Source: a virus
DNA length: 31,960 nucleotides
Virus record (IMG/VR): IMGVR_UViG_3300046010_002404
Coordinates: 1-31,960 of that record
Reading direction: 5' to 3' (one strand)
Numbering within the stretch: position 1 is the stretch's first letter; the number at the start of each line of letters is the position of its first letter. Position numbers and translations under genes: made by a program. Of the stretch, positions 24,945 through 31,582 are shown one piece after another. The notes beneath the pieces are model-generated. The model ran no database searches, was not told where the DNA came from, and saw only the letters and a list, made by a program, of their open reading frames with translations.

Positions 24945-25552
24945 ACTTTTAAATAATTGTTTAATACTCCGCCTATTGCTGACATTTCTAGCTCTAAATC
25001 GACAAGTTGTTTATCAGTTAATTCTTTCTTTCTATTAGAATAATCTACTCCTACAATCCCAACAAACTCATCTTTTATAGTATATAAAGGAAAAAGGTAG
25101 GTACTTTTAACATTAGCTCCTGGGATTACGGAAGTAAATCCTTCAAACTGTTTATTCTCTATTGATGTGTCTGGTATAGATATTACTTTACCTTTATGTA
25201 AAGTGTTTATGGATTTGCTAAATAGACTTACCGGAATATTTTGAAATTGATGCTGACAAGGAAATACTCCTGTGGATAGAAGTTCGTAAACTAAACTAAA
25301 CTTTTGAATTGATTTTCCCGTGGGATAAAAATTACCTCCATTGTGAAACTGAGCTAACCACACCCTATCTGCGTGTGACTGTTCTTTTACAGTCTCTAAC
25401 TTAACGTTTATAGTCTGATTAACAGCTATAGACTCCGATAGAGGATCTTTTTTCTTAGGAGAAGCCCACAACTTAACGTAGTGAACTGCTATGGGGCCTA
25501 TTATAGAAGTCGTGACAGCGGTTATTATAGCCACTATTAGTTCGTTATTCAT
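24941..25552 (-). CDS. Membrane-anchored GAF-like protein
   Basis: 203 residues. One N-terminal transmembrane helix (about 4-26) is followed by a positive patch (SPKKKD) and a soluble domain. That domain has DRVWLAQFHNGGNFY near 62-76 and FPLYTIKDEFVGIVGVDYS near 152-171, the two strands expected of a GAF-like sensor fold. The Asn-Gly-Gly stretch after Phe-His is conserved in similar phage proteins I recall. It would sit in the inner membrane with the domain in the cytoplasm. Ligand and role are unknown; superinfection immunity or control of lysis are conceivable. Confidence 0.72.
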   Translation of the reverse strand: MNNELIVAIITAVTTSIIGPIAVHYVKLWASPKKKDPLSESIAVNQTINVKLETVKEQSHADRVWLAQFHNGGNFYPTGKSIQKFSLVYELLSTGVFPCQHQFQNIPVSLFSKSINTLHKGKVISIPDTSIENKQFEGFTSVIPGANVKSTYLFPLYTIKDEFVGIVGVDYSNRKKELTDKQLVDLELEMSAIGGVLNNYLKV

Positions 25553-26460
25553 TTTTTTGTATATATTATTACAAACTTTTTTTCATTTGAGTTAAACATA
25601 AATAAAGTTTTATTACGATCTATCTTATTAACTCTAATAAATTCCATCATTGTTAATCTAGCTGCGGATTCAGTTTCCGCTGCTCCTAATTCTATTTTAA
25701 TATCATTTTCGCTAGCATTATCGAAATTCTTATATTTTACTTTGTCAAGAAAATCAATATTATATCCCTCTTTTTCAAATCCTTTAACTACTTTTTCAAT
25801 AATGCTTTTTGCAGCTACTTGAGATATAGATGTTGGTGTTGATGCTTTAGAAGCATCTGGTGTTCCTAAGAGACTGATTAAAGAAATACCAGCAGCAGCT
25901 AGCCCCTGTTTTAAATTCATTTCATCTAAACTTTCTGTCTTTTTATCCTTTGTTCTTGATTTAAAAGAAACTTTTGCTTTATTTGTATTTGAAACAAACT
26001 GCTTTCCTTTTTTGGATGCTGCTACTTTCTTTTTAGAGGTAGCTGCTCTTTCTTCTTTAGACAGACTTTTTGCTTTAGCTAAAGGTAGACATCTTGTAGT
26101 AGGTTTACCTTTTTTCATAGTTCCACATTTACCTGCTATGTTGCCTTCAGTATCTATTCTAACCCACTTTTCTCTTTTAAACCAACTATGTAAACTGCCT
26201 TCTTCTAACTCTTCTACTTCTTCTTTTTTTACTTTTTTCTTTTTTTTTCCTATCCCTCCCTTACAAACCTGTACAGCTCTTCCCATTAAGTAGGCTGAAT
26301 GTTTTTCCCCAGCAGCTTTTCTACGTTCTGCGTAGGCTTTTCCTTTTGGACAAAGCTTTTCATACAACAGTTCAGTATTCTCCTCTTGCCCACAACTTTC
26401 ACAGTTCATGGCCTCCAGCTCTTCTAAAAGCATTTTTTTTAATATATCCAAAAGCTTCAT
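25549..26460 (-). CDS. DUF6321-type protein, multi-part, possible internal head protein
   Basis: 303 residues with three parts. Residues 1-16 are a capsid-targeting-like helix (MKLLDILKKMLLEE, with L11-L12-E13). Residues 30-165 are a very basic region containing CPKGKAYAERRKAAGEKHSAY and the DUF6321 hallmark SLHSWFKREKWVRID, followed by GKCGTMKKGK, RCLPLAKAKSLSKEERAA and GKQFVSNT. From 180 there is a hydrophobic stretch (LAAAGISLISLLG) and a separate C-terminal alpha/beta domain to 303 (TLFMFNSNEKKFVIIYTKK). The basic region could bind DNA in the head. Function is unknown. Confidence 0.75.
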   Translation of the reverse strand: MKLLDILKKMLLEELEAMNCESCGQEENTELLYEKLCPKGKAYAERRKAAGEKHSAYLMGRAVQVCKGGIGKKKKKVKKEEVEELEEGSLHSWFKREKWVRIDTEGNIAGKCGTMKKGKPTTRCLPLAKAKSLSKEERAATSKKKVAASKKGKQFVSNTNKAKVSFKSRTKDKKTESLDEMNLKQGLAAAGISLISLLGTPDASKASTPTSISQVAAKSIIEKVVKGFEKEGYNIDFLDKVKYKNFDNASENDIKIELGAAETESAARLTMMEFIRVNKIDRNKTLFMFNSNEKKFVIIYTKK

Positions 26461-27095
26461 TACTCAGCAGATTTAATAGCTTGAGATACCGCAGCAGCGT
26501 AGTCTTTACCTGTTAAATTCTCCTTTCCCCCTTTCTCTTTTTTCATTGCTTTTATTATCTCTTCTTTCTTCCTTTTTTCAGGCTTAGTCATTTTTTTTTC
26601 ATCTACAGGCTGTATCATTTCTGACTCATCCTCGTCTTCTTCTTCCTCTTCATCATGCCCTCCTAACTCATGGAATCCTTGAGCTGCTTGATCTATAAAG
26701 TTTTCTGCATTAGATATGTGGTCTTGAATCCATCCTGGTAGGTTCCTCTCATCATCTCCTAATCTATCCATTAATTCTACGCAAGATTGAATGATAGATT
26801 TTAAACTATTGTGAGCCATCGATACTTCATGGTCCATACCATCAGATCCTTCTTTAACTCTTTTAATATTCTTCCACATTGCTGCGGCTGCTACTTTCTT
26901 TCCTTTCTCTTCAGATCCGTACTGCTTAGCAGCTTTTGCAGCTATTTTTTCAAAGCCTTTACCTTTTTTGCCTATGTCTCCACCTGCTTTTGCTTTCTTT
27001 GCAACATCAGATTTTTGCTTTTTTGTAAGTCCGGCAGAAGGTTTTTCTTTTTTTGCCTCTAATATAGCCTCTTTAAAAATTTGGGAGAGATTCAT
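26460..27095 (-). CDS. Basic/acidic two-part conserved phage protein
   Basis: 211 residues. The N-terminal part (1-80) begins MNLSQIFKEAILEAKKE (capsid-targeting-like, with F7-K8-E9 and I11-L12-E13) and continues with a Lys-rich repeat region (SAGLTKKQKSDVAKKAKAGG, KGKGFEKIAAKAAKQ). The middle (85-145) is a helical domain with MDHEVSMAHNSLKSIIQSC, MDRLGDDERNLPGW and SNAENFIDQAA. An acidic run of E and D follows, then a C-terminal helix. The middle module recurs in many aquatic T4-type phages without a known function. The ATG follows a 27-base gap bearing an ATATTTATA motif. Confidence 0.72.
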   Translation of the reverse strand: MNLSQIFKEAILEAKKEKPSAGLTKKQKSDVAKKAKAGGDIGKKGKGFEKIAAKAAKQYGSEEKGKKVAAAAMWKNIKRVKEGSDGMDHEVSMAHNSLKSIIQSCVELMDRLGDDERNLPGWIQDHISNAENFIDQAAQGFHELGGHDEEEEEDEDESEMIQPVDEKKMTKPEKRKKEEIIKAMKKEKGGKENLTGKDYAAAVSQAIKSAE

Positions 27096-27113
27096 TTTTA
27101 TATAATTTATAGA

Positions 27114-27122
27114 TATAAATAT
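27114..27122 (-). promoter_or_regulatory. ATATTTATA motif before basic/acidic protein
   Basis: Lies in a 27-base gap, 18 bases before the ATG at 27095, immediately after the zinc-ribbon gene. Confidence 0.5.
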
Positions 27123-27701
27123 TTAATTTTCCAGTCTTTCTTTCATTTCTTTAAGACCTTCTTTCCATTTATCAACAAGTTTATCTTTGTCCAGACCTCC
27201 TTCCCACTCTTCCACATCTCCTTGTTCCGTAACATATGTTTCTTTTATGCTAGTTTTTGCAAACTCTTCTATAAACTGTTCTGCCTCTTCTATATGGGTT
27301 ATAATGTTTTTAGTAACCATATTTCTAGCATACTCTTCGTACTTTCCCTCCATTTTTAACTGTGTTTCCATGCTAATTACGCAGTTAAAACACATCCCAT
27401 GTAAAGGGTACATTTTCTTATCTAGAGGGTTTTTAGTAGGCTGAGAACACTTTGGACATAATAAAGGTATTCTAGTTAGTTTTTTTATCCTATCTAACTT
27501 TGTTACTGTTTGTTTTATACCATCTTTTATAGTCCAAGTCTTATCTCCCTCTTCCCAAACATCCCCTTCTAAATGATCTTCCGTTTGTTTTTCGTAACCT
27601 ACTTGTACTCCGGTAGCATCTCCATATTTTTTGGTAATGATGTTTCTCAGCCTTTGTACGTCTCTTTCTCTAAATTCTTTCTTTAACTTTGTGTCTGACA
27701 T
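27123..27701 (-). CDS. Zinc-ribbon-like conserved protein
   Basis: 192 residues. A zinc ribbon is formed by C82-P-K-C85 and C104-F-N-C107, with H101 just before the second knuckle. It is flanked by a basic helical N-terminus (RDVQRLRNIITKKYG) and a C-terminal helical part (EYARNMVTKNIITHIEEAEQF). The WEEGDKTWTIKDGIKQTVTKLD strand segment precedes the ribbon. I do not recognise a catalytic domain, so it may be a structural or nucleic-acid-binding accessory. It lacks the capsid-targeting N-terminus of its neighbours. Confidence 0.7.
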   Translation of the reverse strand: MSDTKLKKEFRERDVQRLRNIITKKYGDATGVQVGYEKQTEDHLEGDVWEEGDKTWTIKDGIKQTVTKLDRIKKLTRIPLLCPKCSQPTKNPLDKKMYPLHGMCFNCVISMETQLKMEGKYEEYARNMVTKNIITHIEEAEQFIEEFAKTSIKETYVTEQGDVEEWEGGLDKDKLVDKWKEGLKEMKERLEN

Positions 27702-27713
27702 AACTATATGTTT

Positions 27714-28190
27714 TTATTTTATCATCTCATACGAGTTGTAATCTCCTTTTGTACTCTTTCCTATTACTCTAGCTTTACCTTTTCTTACTAAACTGTCCCA
27801 AAATCTAACACCGTCAGATGTTAGCAAATTGTCAGACTTAAGTGTTCTTCTTATATTTTTATACACATCGTCATTGACTGCGGTGTATAGCATGTTAGCA
27901 TATCCTTTACCTCTAATTAAAGGATGTGTTTCGGAACCGTAAACTTGTCCTGTTTTATTATAAACAGTAACTCCAGCTATTATTTTGTTATTTGCTATAA
28001 GTAGGTAGTATGTTAAATTACCTGGGAAATCTCCTTTACCTATCTTCATATCAACATCCTTATTTGCATTAAGATCTGCAACTACATCTTTTATGTCATA
28101 ATCCTCAAATCCATCAAACTTTGATATATCACCAGTATATTTTTCTATAGGCAATGCCATTTCAAGTAATATATCTAAAAGTTTAATCAC
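27714..28190 (-). CDS. GNAT-type acetyltransferase with targeting-like N-terminus
   Basis: 158 residues starting at a GTG (GTGA overlap with the preceding stop). Residues 60-110 hold the GNAT core: the strand LTYYLLIANNKIIAGVTVY, then the acetyl-CoA loop and helix HPLIRGKGYANMLY (R93-G-K-G-Y-A). The C-terminal SDNLLTSDGVRFWDSLV segment is typical of small phage GNATs. The first ten residues (MIKLLDILLE) form an extra amphipathic segment ahead of the enzyme, with L8-L9-E10. If that is a targeting peptide, the mature enzyme would start near residue 11. An alternative ATG at 28160 begins right there. The substrate is unknown. Confidence 0.75.
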   Translation of the reverse strand: MIKLLDILLEMALPIEKYTGDISKFDGFEDYDIKDVVADLNANKDVDMKIGKGDFPGNLTYYLLIANNKIIAGVTVYNKTGQVYGSETHPLIRGKGYANMLYTAVNDDVYKNIRRTLKSDNLLTSDGVRFWDSLVRKGKARVIGKSTKGDYNSYEMIK

Positions 28191-28447
28191 AGTTTTTTTA
28201 CTCTTATTTTTAAATCTCCTGTTCCTTTTATTGTTCTATGCCACTGTCCCATTGGTATGTGTATTTGCCCCTCTATTTTTATAGGAAGCTCATTCTCCCT
28301 TTGAAACATCCAATCAGTAGGTTCTATAGGTTCTACTATTCTATCTTCACGATCTCTATGCCAAACCATCTCTCCAGACTCTACATCACTTTTAAAAACC
28401 CTTTCATACCAACCTTCATTATAATTTTCCGTATACGGCTTACTCAT
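28187..28447 (-). CDS. Small conserved protein, possible cupin-like fragment
   Basis: 86 residues, rich in aromatic and charged residues (ENYNEGWYERVFKSDVESG, MVWHRDREDRIVEP, IPMGQWHRTIKG). The beta-rich pattern with VWHRDRED and a C-terminal H-x-x-I-x-G could be half of a cupin-like barrel, but no complete metal-binding set is visible. Start and stop are shared with neighbours by a few bases, so it belongs to the same operon. No membrane part, signal or targeting-like N-terminus. Function unknown. Confidence 0.65.
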   Translation of the reverse strand: MSKPYTENYNEGWYERVFKSDVESGEMVWHRDREDRIVEPIEPTDWMFQRENELPIKIEGQIHIPMGQWHRTIKGTGDLKIRVKKL

Positions 28448-28450
28448 ATT

Positions 28451-29041
28451 CTACCAATATCCTGTAAAACTAGATTTTAATCCAAGCATAGACGCATATC
28501 TAGGAAGTCTACAAGCCCAATATCCTGCACTTGTTCTATCTTTATTCTGTGCACATTTATGTCTAGCTGCAAAAGATTTACGTGCCTTAGGATCATTTAT
28601 TTTTGCTTTTAAACCGCTTGTATCACCAAAAGAAACTTTCTTAATACCTCCACCTGGTTTACGTACATAAACGTAGAACTTCTTTGATCCTCCACGCTTA
28701 GGTTTATTTAATGCAGGTTGTTTTTTCTTTGCTTTTGCTTCCATTAATTGCTCTTCACTCATAGGAAAATCAAGAGGCACTTTAATACCATTGTAGTATC
28801 CGAATTCTCCAAGATCGGTATTTTTTATAAGTTTCTCTTCTTCTTCTGTAAGTAGGAGTTCTCCTTTTTTGTATAGTTCTCTAGCTTCTTTAAAAAGCTC
28901 AAAATACTTCTTAGAGAATGGGCGGTATACGTTTTCGGTAAGAAGCTTTTGATTATCTATATGATATTGTAGACCTTCTGATATTGGTTTGCTATCGCAG
29001 TTACAGTCAGAAACTTCTTTTAAGAAATCTGTGAATTTCAT
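28451..29041 (-). CDS. Conserved phage protein with basic C-terminal domain
   Basis: 196 residues. Starts MKFTDFLKEVSDC (targeting-like, with L7-K8-E9). The first half is helical and acidic (LFKEARELYKKGELLLTEEEEKL). From about 118 a compact basic domain begins: KKFYVYVRKPGGGIKKVSFGD, SGLKAKINDPKARKSFAARHKC, AGYWACRLPRYASMLGL and a final SSFTGYW. The last domain, with C158 and C172 around a K/D/R turn, recurs in phages of aquatic bacteria and looks like a small zinc- or nucleic-acid-binding module. The ATG overlaps the upstream stop (TAATG). Confidence 0.72.
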   Translation of the reverse strand: MKFTDFLKEVSDCNCDSKPISEGLQYHIDNQKLLTENVYRPFSKKYFELFKEARELYKKGELLLTEEEEKLIKNTDLGEFGYYNGIKVPLDFPMSEEQLMEAKAKKKQPALNKPKRGGSKKFYVYVRKPGGGIKKVSFGDTSGLKAKINDPKARKSFAARHKCAQNKDRTSAGYWACRLPRYASMLGLKSSFTGYW

Positions 29042-29412
29042 TATTGTAAATTTACAAGTTTATACTTAGTAGTTTGAATTAAAGTTTCAATCTCATCATA
29101 CTGATTCTGTAAGTACGTATCTTGAGGTAGAGAAGGTTTAATAGCAGTCATAAACCTGCACAAACCATCAAAGTACATAGCATGTGCTCCATCTTCTCTC
29201 AAAGTACCTGCCATTTTATATCCGTATAAGATACCATACTTACCTTGGTATGATTCTACAAGTCCGTCTATTAAAGGTATAATACCTTCGTAATATGCCT
29301 GTAGAGCTAAATGAGCTTGTCCAGAACCTAATCCCTTAGTTTGCCAATGGTAAATTTGAGCTTGATTTCTACTCTGTAACAGAGTTCCAATTAATAGTGA
29401 TAAATTATTCAT
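29041..29412 (-). CDS. Dps/ferritin-like protein (DUF5856-like)
   Basis: 123 residues, shorter than Dps (167 in E. coli). The helix NQAQIYHWQTKG and the next helix HLALQAYYEGIIPLIDGLVES place H22, H34, D49 and E53 at the exact spacing of the E. coli Dps ferroxidase residues H51, H63, D78 and E82. The fifth, D67, corresponds to Q38. A two-helix repeat follows (FDGLCRFMTAIKPSL and IETLIQTTKYKLV). This suggests a four-helix ferritin-like bundle with a metal site. Whether it stores iron, protects DNA or is a virion part is unknown. It overlaps the nucleotidyltransferase gene by 8 bases. Confidence 0.75.
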   Translation of the reverse strand: MNNLSLLIGTLLQSRNQAQIYHWQTKGLGSGQAHLALQAYYEGIIPLIDGLVESYQGKYGILYGYKMAGTLREDGAHAMYFDGLCRFMTAIKPSLPQDTYLQNQYDEIETLIQTTKYKLVNLQ

Positions 29413-30046
29413 GAGAATCTAATTCATTGGTCATTGGATTAAATACACTCTTCCAAAAACCATCGTTAAACATTTCTTTATATTGTTCCGAATAGCTTTT
29501 TAATAATGGAGATTTATCCACTAAAGGTTCGTCATGCACCTTTTCGTTTATTATAGACAAATACTCGCTAATTTGTTCATTGCTAAAGTCACCTGGTAGT
29601 TCTTCCTTTGCCGCCTCTATATCATTATTCTGTGCGGCTTGTTGTAATGCAGCAGATGATTTGTAAAATTGAGAAGGAAGGAGCTGCATTCCGTAATTCG
29701 GAAATTTGCTAAACTTTTTTTGCAATTTTTTATTTCTAGAAGACTCCTCGTCTAATGCAATATACGCAGGCTTATCGGGTTTAACCTCAAAAAGAGAATA
29801 GACCTCGCTTAAAGGCCCGTTCTCTTTTGATTTTATTATTGTTGCTTGTGGTGAAAAGCTTGATTTTATAAGCATCTCCCACATCCTAGCTTTCTGATCT
29901 TGACTTATAGGTCCGTTAGTTTTACCTATAACTACATTAACATGACTGACCTCTGGCCTGTTTAAAAGCCAATATAATGCATTAAGATGCATTTTAGTCG
30001 GAGGTGCAAACTCTCCCGGATAATAACAAGGGTGCTGTTGTTCCAT
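29405..30046 (-). CDS. Nucleotidyltransferase-fold protein
   Basis: 213 residues. The N-terminus CYYPGEFAPPTKMHLNAL carries a T/HxGH-type nucleotide-binding signature altered to T17-K-M-H20, followed after a strand (VNVVIGKTNGPIS) by S48-Q-D-Q-K-A-R54, in the place of the ISSTxxR motif. This is the adenylyl/cytidylyltransferase superfamily that includes NadM and phosphopantetheine adenylyltransferase. The C-terminal part (140-213) is helical and of no known family. The substrate is not evident, NMN or a lipid or sugar precursor being possible. It has its own ATATTTATA motif 16 bases before the ATG. Confidence 0.75.
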   Translation of the reverse strand: MEQQHPCYYPGEFAPPTKMHLNALYWLLNRPEVSHVNVVIGKTNGPISQDQKARMWEMLIKSSFSPQATIIKSKENGPLSEVYSLFEVKPDKPAYIALDEESSRNKKLQKKFSKFPNYGMQLLPSQFYKSSAALQQAAQNNDIEAAKEELPGDFSNEQISEYLSIINEKVHDEPLVDKSPLLKSYSEQYKEMFNDGFWKSVFNPMTNELDSHE

Positions 30047-30062
30047 AAATATTCGATACTCA

Positions 30063-30071
30063 TATAAATAT
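30063..30071 (-). promoter_or_regulatory. ATATTTATA motif before nucleotidyltransferase
   Basis: Lies in a 30-base gap, 16 bases before the ATG at 30046. A further ATATTT word directly precedes the ATG. Confidence 0.5.
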
Positions 30072-30076
30072 CAAAT

Positions 30077-30628
30077 TTAACCATTAATCATTGTCTGTTT
30101 AAAAGTAGATGTAGAACTCTTTACTGGAGGGTATAATTCTACATTTTCATGGAACTCTGACGTGTCTGGGTCCATTATGTTCATTACCACTGATTCCTTA
30201 AGGCCTTTTAAAAAAGATTCCCTTTCTTTCATTTTTGCTTTAAGCAACTCAATGTCCTTATTCATTCTATTCCAAACAGGATCTCCACAAGACTCATAGT
30301 CAAATTTTGTAGCCGCTTCAAATAGTTCAAACTTTACGCCGTGCTTAGAAACGTAAGTTTTTCCGTCATCTGCATTTCTTCCTATCTCTTCTCTTACTAG
30401 ATCTACAAAAGTATTTTTACCATTGTCATCAGTTAGTTCTTTTAGCTGCTTTCCTGTCTCCTCTACAAACTTAAGCATTATAGCAACGTCAGTCGCTGAC
30501 ATGTGCCCTTCCATTAGAGCCACGTAAATACTCATAGCGGCTTTTGCCACCCCTTTTTTAGTTAAATCGGGAGTTTGGTACTGAGTTTCATCTAGTTTAA
30601 TTAGAAAGTTTGATGTTGTTTCTGTCAT
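30077..30628 (-). CDS. Conserved phage protein after primase
   Basis: 183 residues, mostly helical: MSIYVALMEGHMSATDVAIMLKFVEETGKQL forms two helices, then a segment with YVSKHGVKFELFEAATKFDYESCGDPVW, then the coiled-coil-like MNKDIELLKAKMKERESFLKGLKESV. The Thr/Ser-rich end has YPPVKSSTSTFKQT. The start shares ATGA with the primase stop, so it is co-expressed with the primase. I do not recognise a family; a replication or scaffold accessory role is possible. Confidence 0.65.
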   Translation of the reverse strand: MTETTSNFLIKLDETQYQTPDLTKKGVAKAAMSIYVALMEGHMSATDVAIMLKFVEETGKQLKELTDDNGKNTFVDLVREEIGRNADDGKTYVSKHGVKFELFEAATKFDYESCGDPVWNRMNKDIELLKAKMKERESFLKGLKESVVMNIMDPDTSEFHENVELYPPVKSSTSTFKQTMING

Positions 30629-31566
30629 AACGATAGTTTATATTTTAACAATTTATCTTGTGTAAGAGGCTCTACTTTTTGAACTAAGGATAAAAAAGCT
30701 TGAAATCCCATCTCAGAAGGATCTTTGTCCTCCATTTCTACTAAAAAAACTTTCTTTCCCAAAGACGTCAAAGTCCCACAATGTTTTAATGCCATTTTTA
30801 TAGCATCTCTATCCAAAGCTATGTAAACCTTTTTAATTCTCGATTCGACTAGTTTTTTCATTAGTTTGGGAGTTATTGATTTCCCTAATAGGGGTATGGC
30901 ATTTCTTTTTATAGCTAACATATCAAACCCGCCTTCACACAGTACTACTGGTATATCCCAGTTTATATACATCTCAAAAGGTATTATATCTCTAGATGCT
31001 TGTGGATATTTGTACTTTAACCTAGTCTCTGGATCAAAAGACCTTCCTACAAAGAAATTTATCTTGCCGAAAGCGTCAAAAGAAGGCATTATTATCCTCT
31101 CTGCATACTTACCGTCCTCACAATACCCAATCTGGTATTTTATAATGTCTTCCTCTGTTATTCCTCTTTTTTTGAGGTATAACATAGCATGTTTTGCAAG
31201 TATATCGTGGGGTTTTGCATCTAATAAGAACTTGTACTCTACAGGTAGGACTCCATCAAACTCTTCTGTATCTTCATCATCTCTATCACTTTTTACGACT
31301 ATAGAAGAAAGTTTCTTCAGAATATCAGAAGTAACTCCTGTCTTTCTAAATAAAGATCTAATAGTTCTTCCTTTATTACCGCATACCCAACAGGCCCATC
31401 TGTTATTACCTTCGGAGTCTGTTACGATATCTACTTCTAATTTTTTCTTGTGAGTTCCATGAGATGGACAATCCGGAAATGGACAGTGATACTTCCTATT
31501 TGTTTTGGAAGCTTTTTCACCATACCCTAAAACTTGGTCTATTAGACCAGAAAGAATTGTCTCCAT
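30625..31566 (-). CDS. 61: DNA primase, T4 gp61-like
   Basis: 313 residues (T4 gp61: 342). The N-terminal zinc ribbon has C28 and C33 in CPFPDC and C59, C62 in CWVC. A linker follows, then the TOPRIM catalytic domain with E211 in VVLCEGGFDM and D252-R-D254 in YIALDRDA. That is the DnaG-type primase plan. It makes RNA primers for lagging-strand synthesis together with the phage helicase, which is not in the window. It starts 16 bases after the GIY-YIG gene, and the gene after it shares its stop. Confidence 0.93.
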   Translation of the reverse strand: METILSGLIDQVLGYGEKASKTNRKYHCPFPDCPSHGTHKKKLEVDIVTDSEGNNRWACWVCGNKGRTIRSLFRKTGVTSDILKKLSSIVVKSDRDDEDTEEFDGVLPVEYKFLLDAKPHDILAKHAMLYLKKRGITEEDIIKYQIGYCEDGKYAERIIMPSFDAFGKINFFVGRSFDPETRLKYKYPQASRDIIPFEMYINWDIPVVLCEGGFDMLAIKRNAIPLLGKSITPKLMKKLVESRIKKVYIALDRDAIKMALKHCGTLTSLGKKVFLVEMEDKDPSEMGFQAFLSLVQKVEPLTQDKLLKYKLSL

Positions 31567-31582
31567 GAATCAAAGTTAGGGA

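Noticed and set aside
6777-30071. Standard T4 late promoters (TATAAATA) at the gene junctions
   Set aside because: The word is on the plus strand, so as a T4 late promoter it would fire away from every gene. It is kept only as an unexplained motif.
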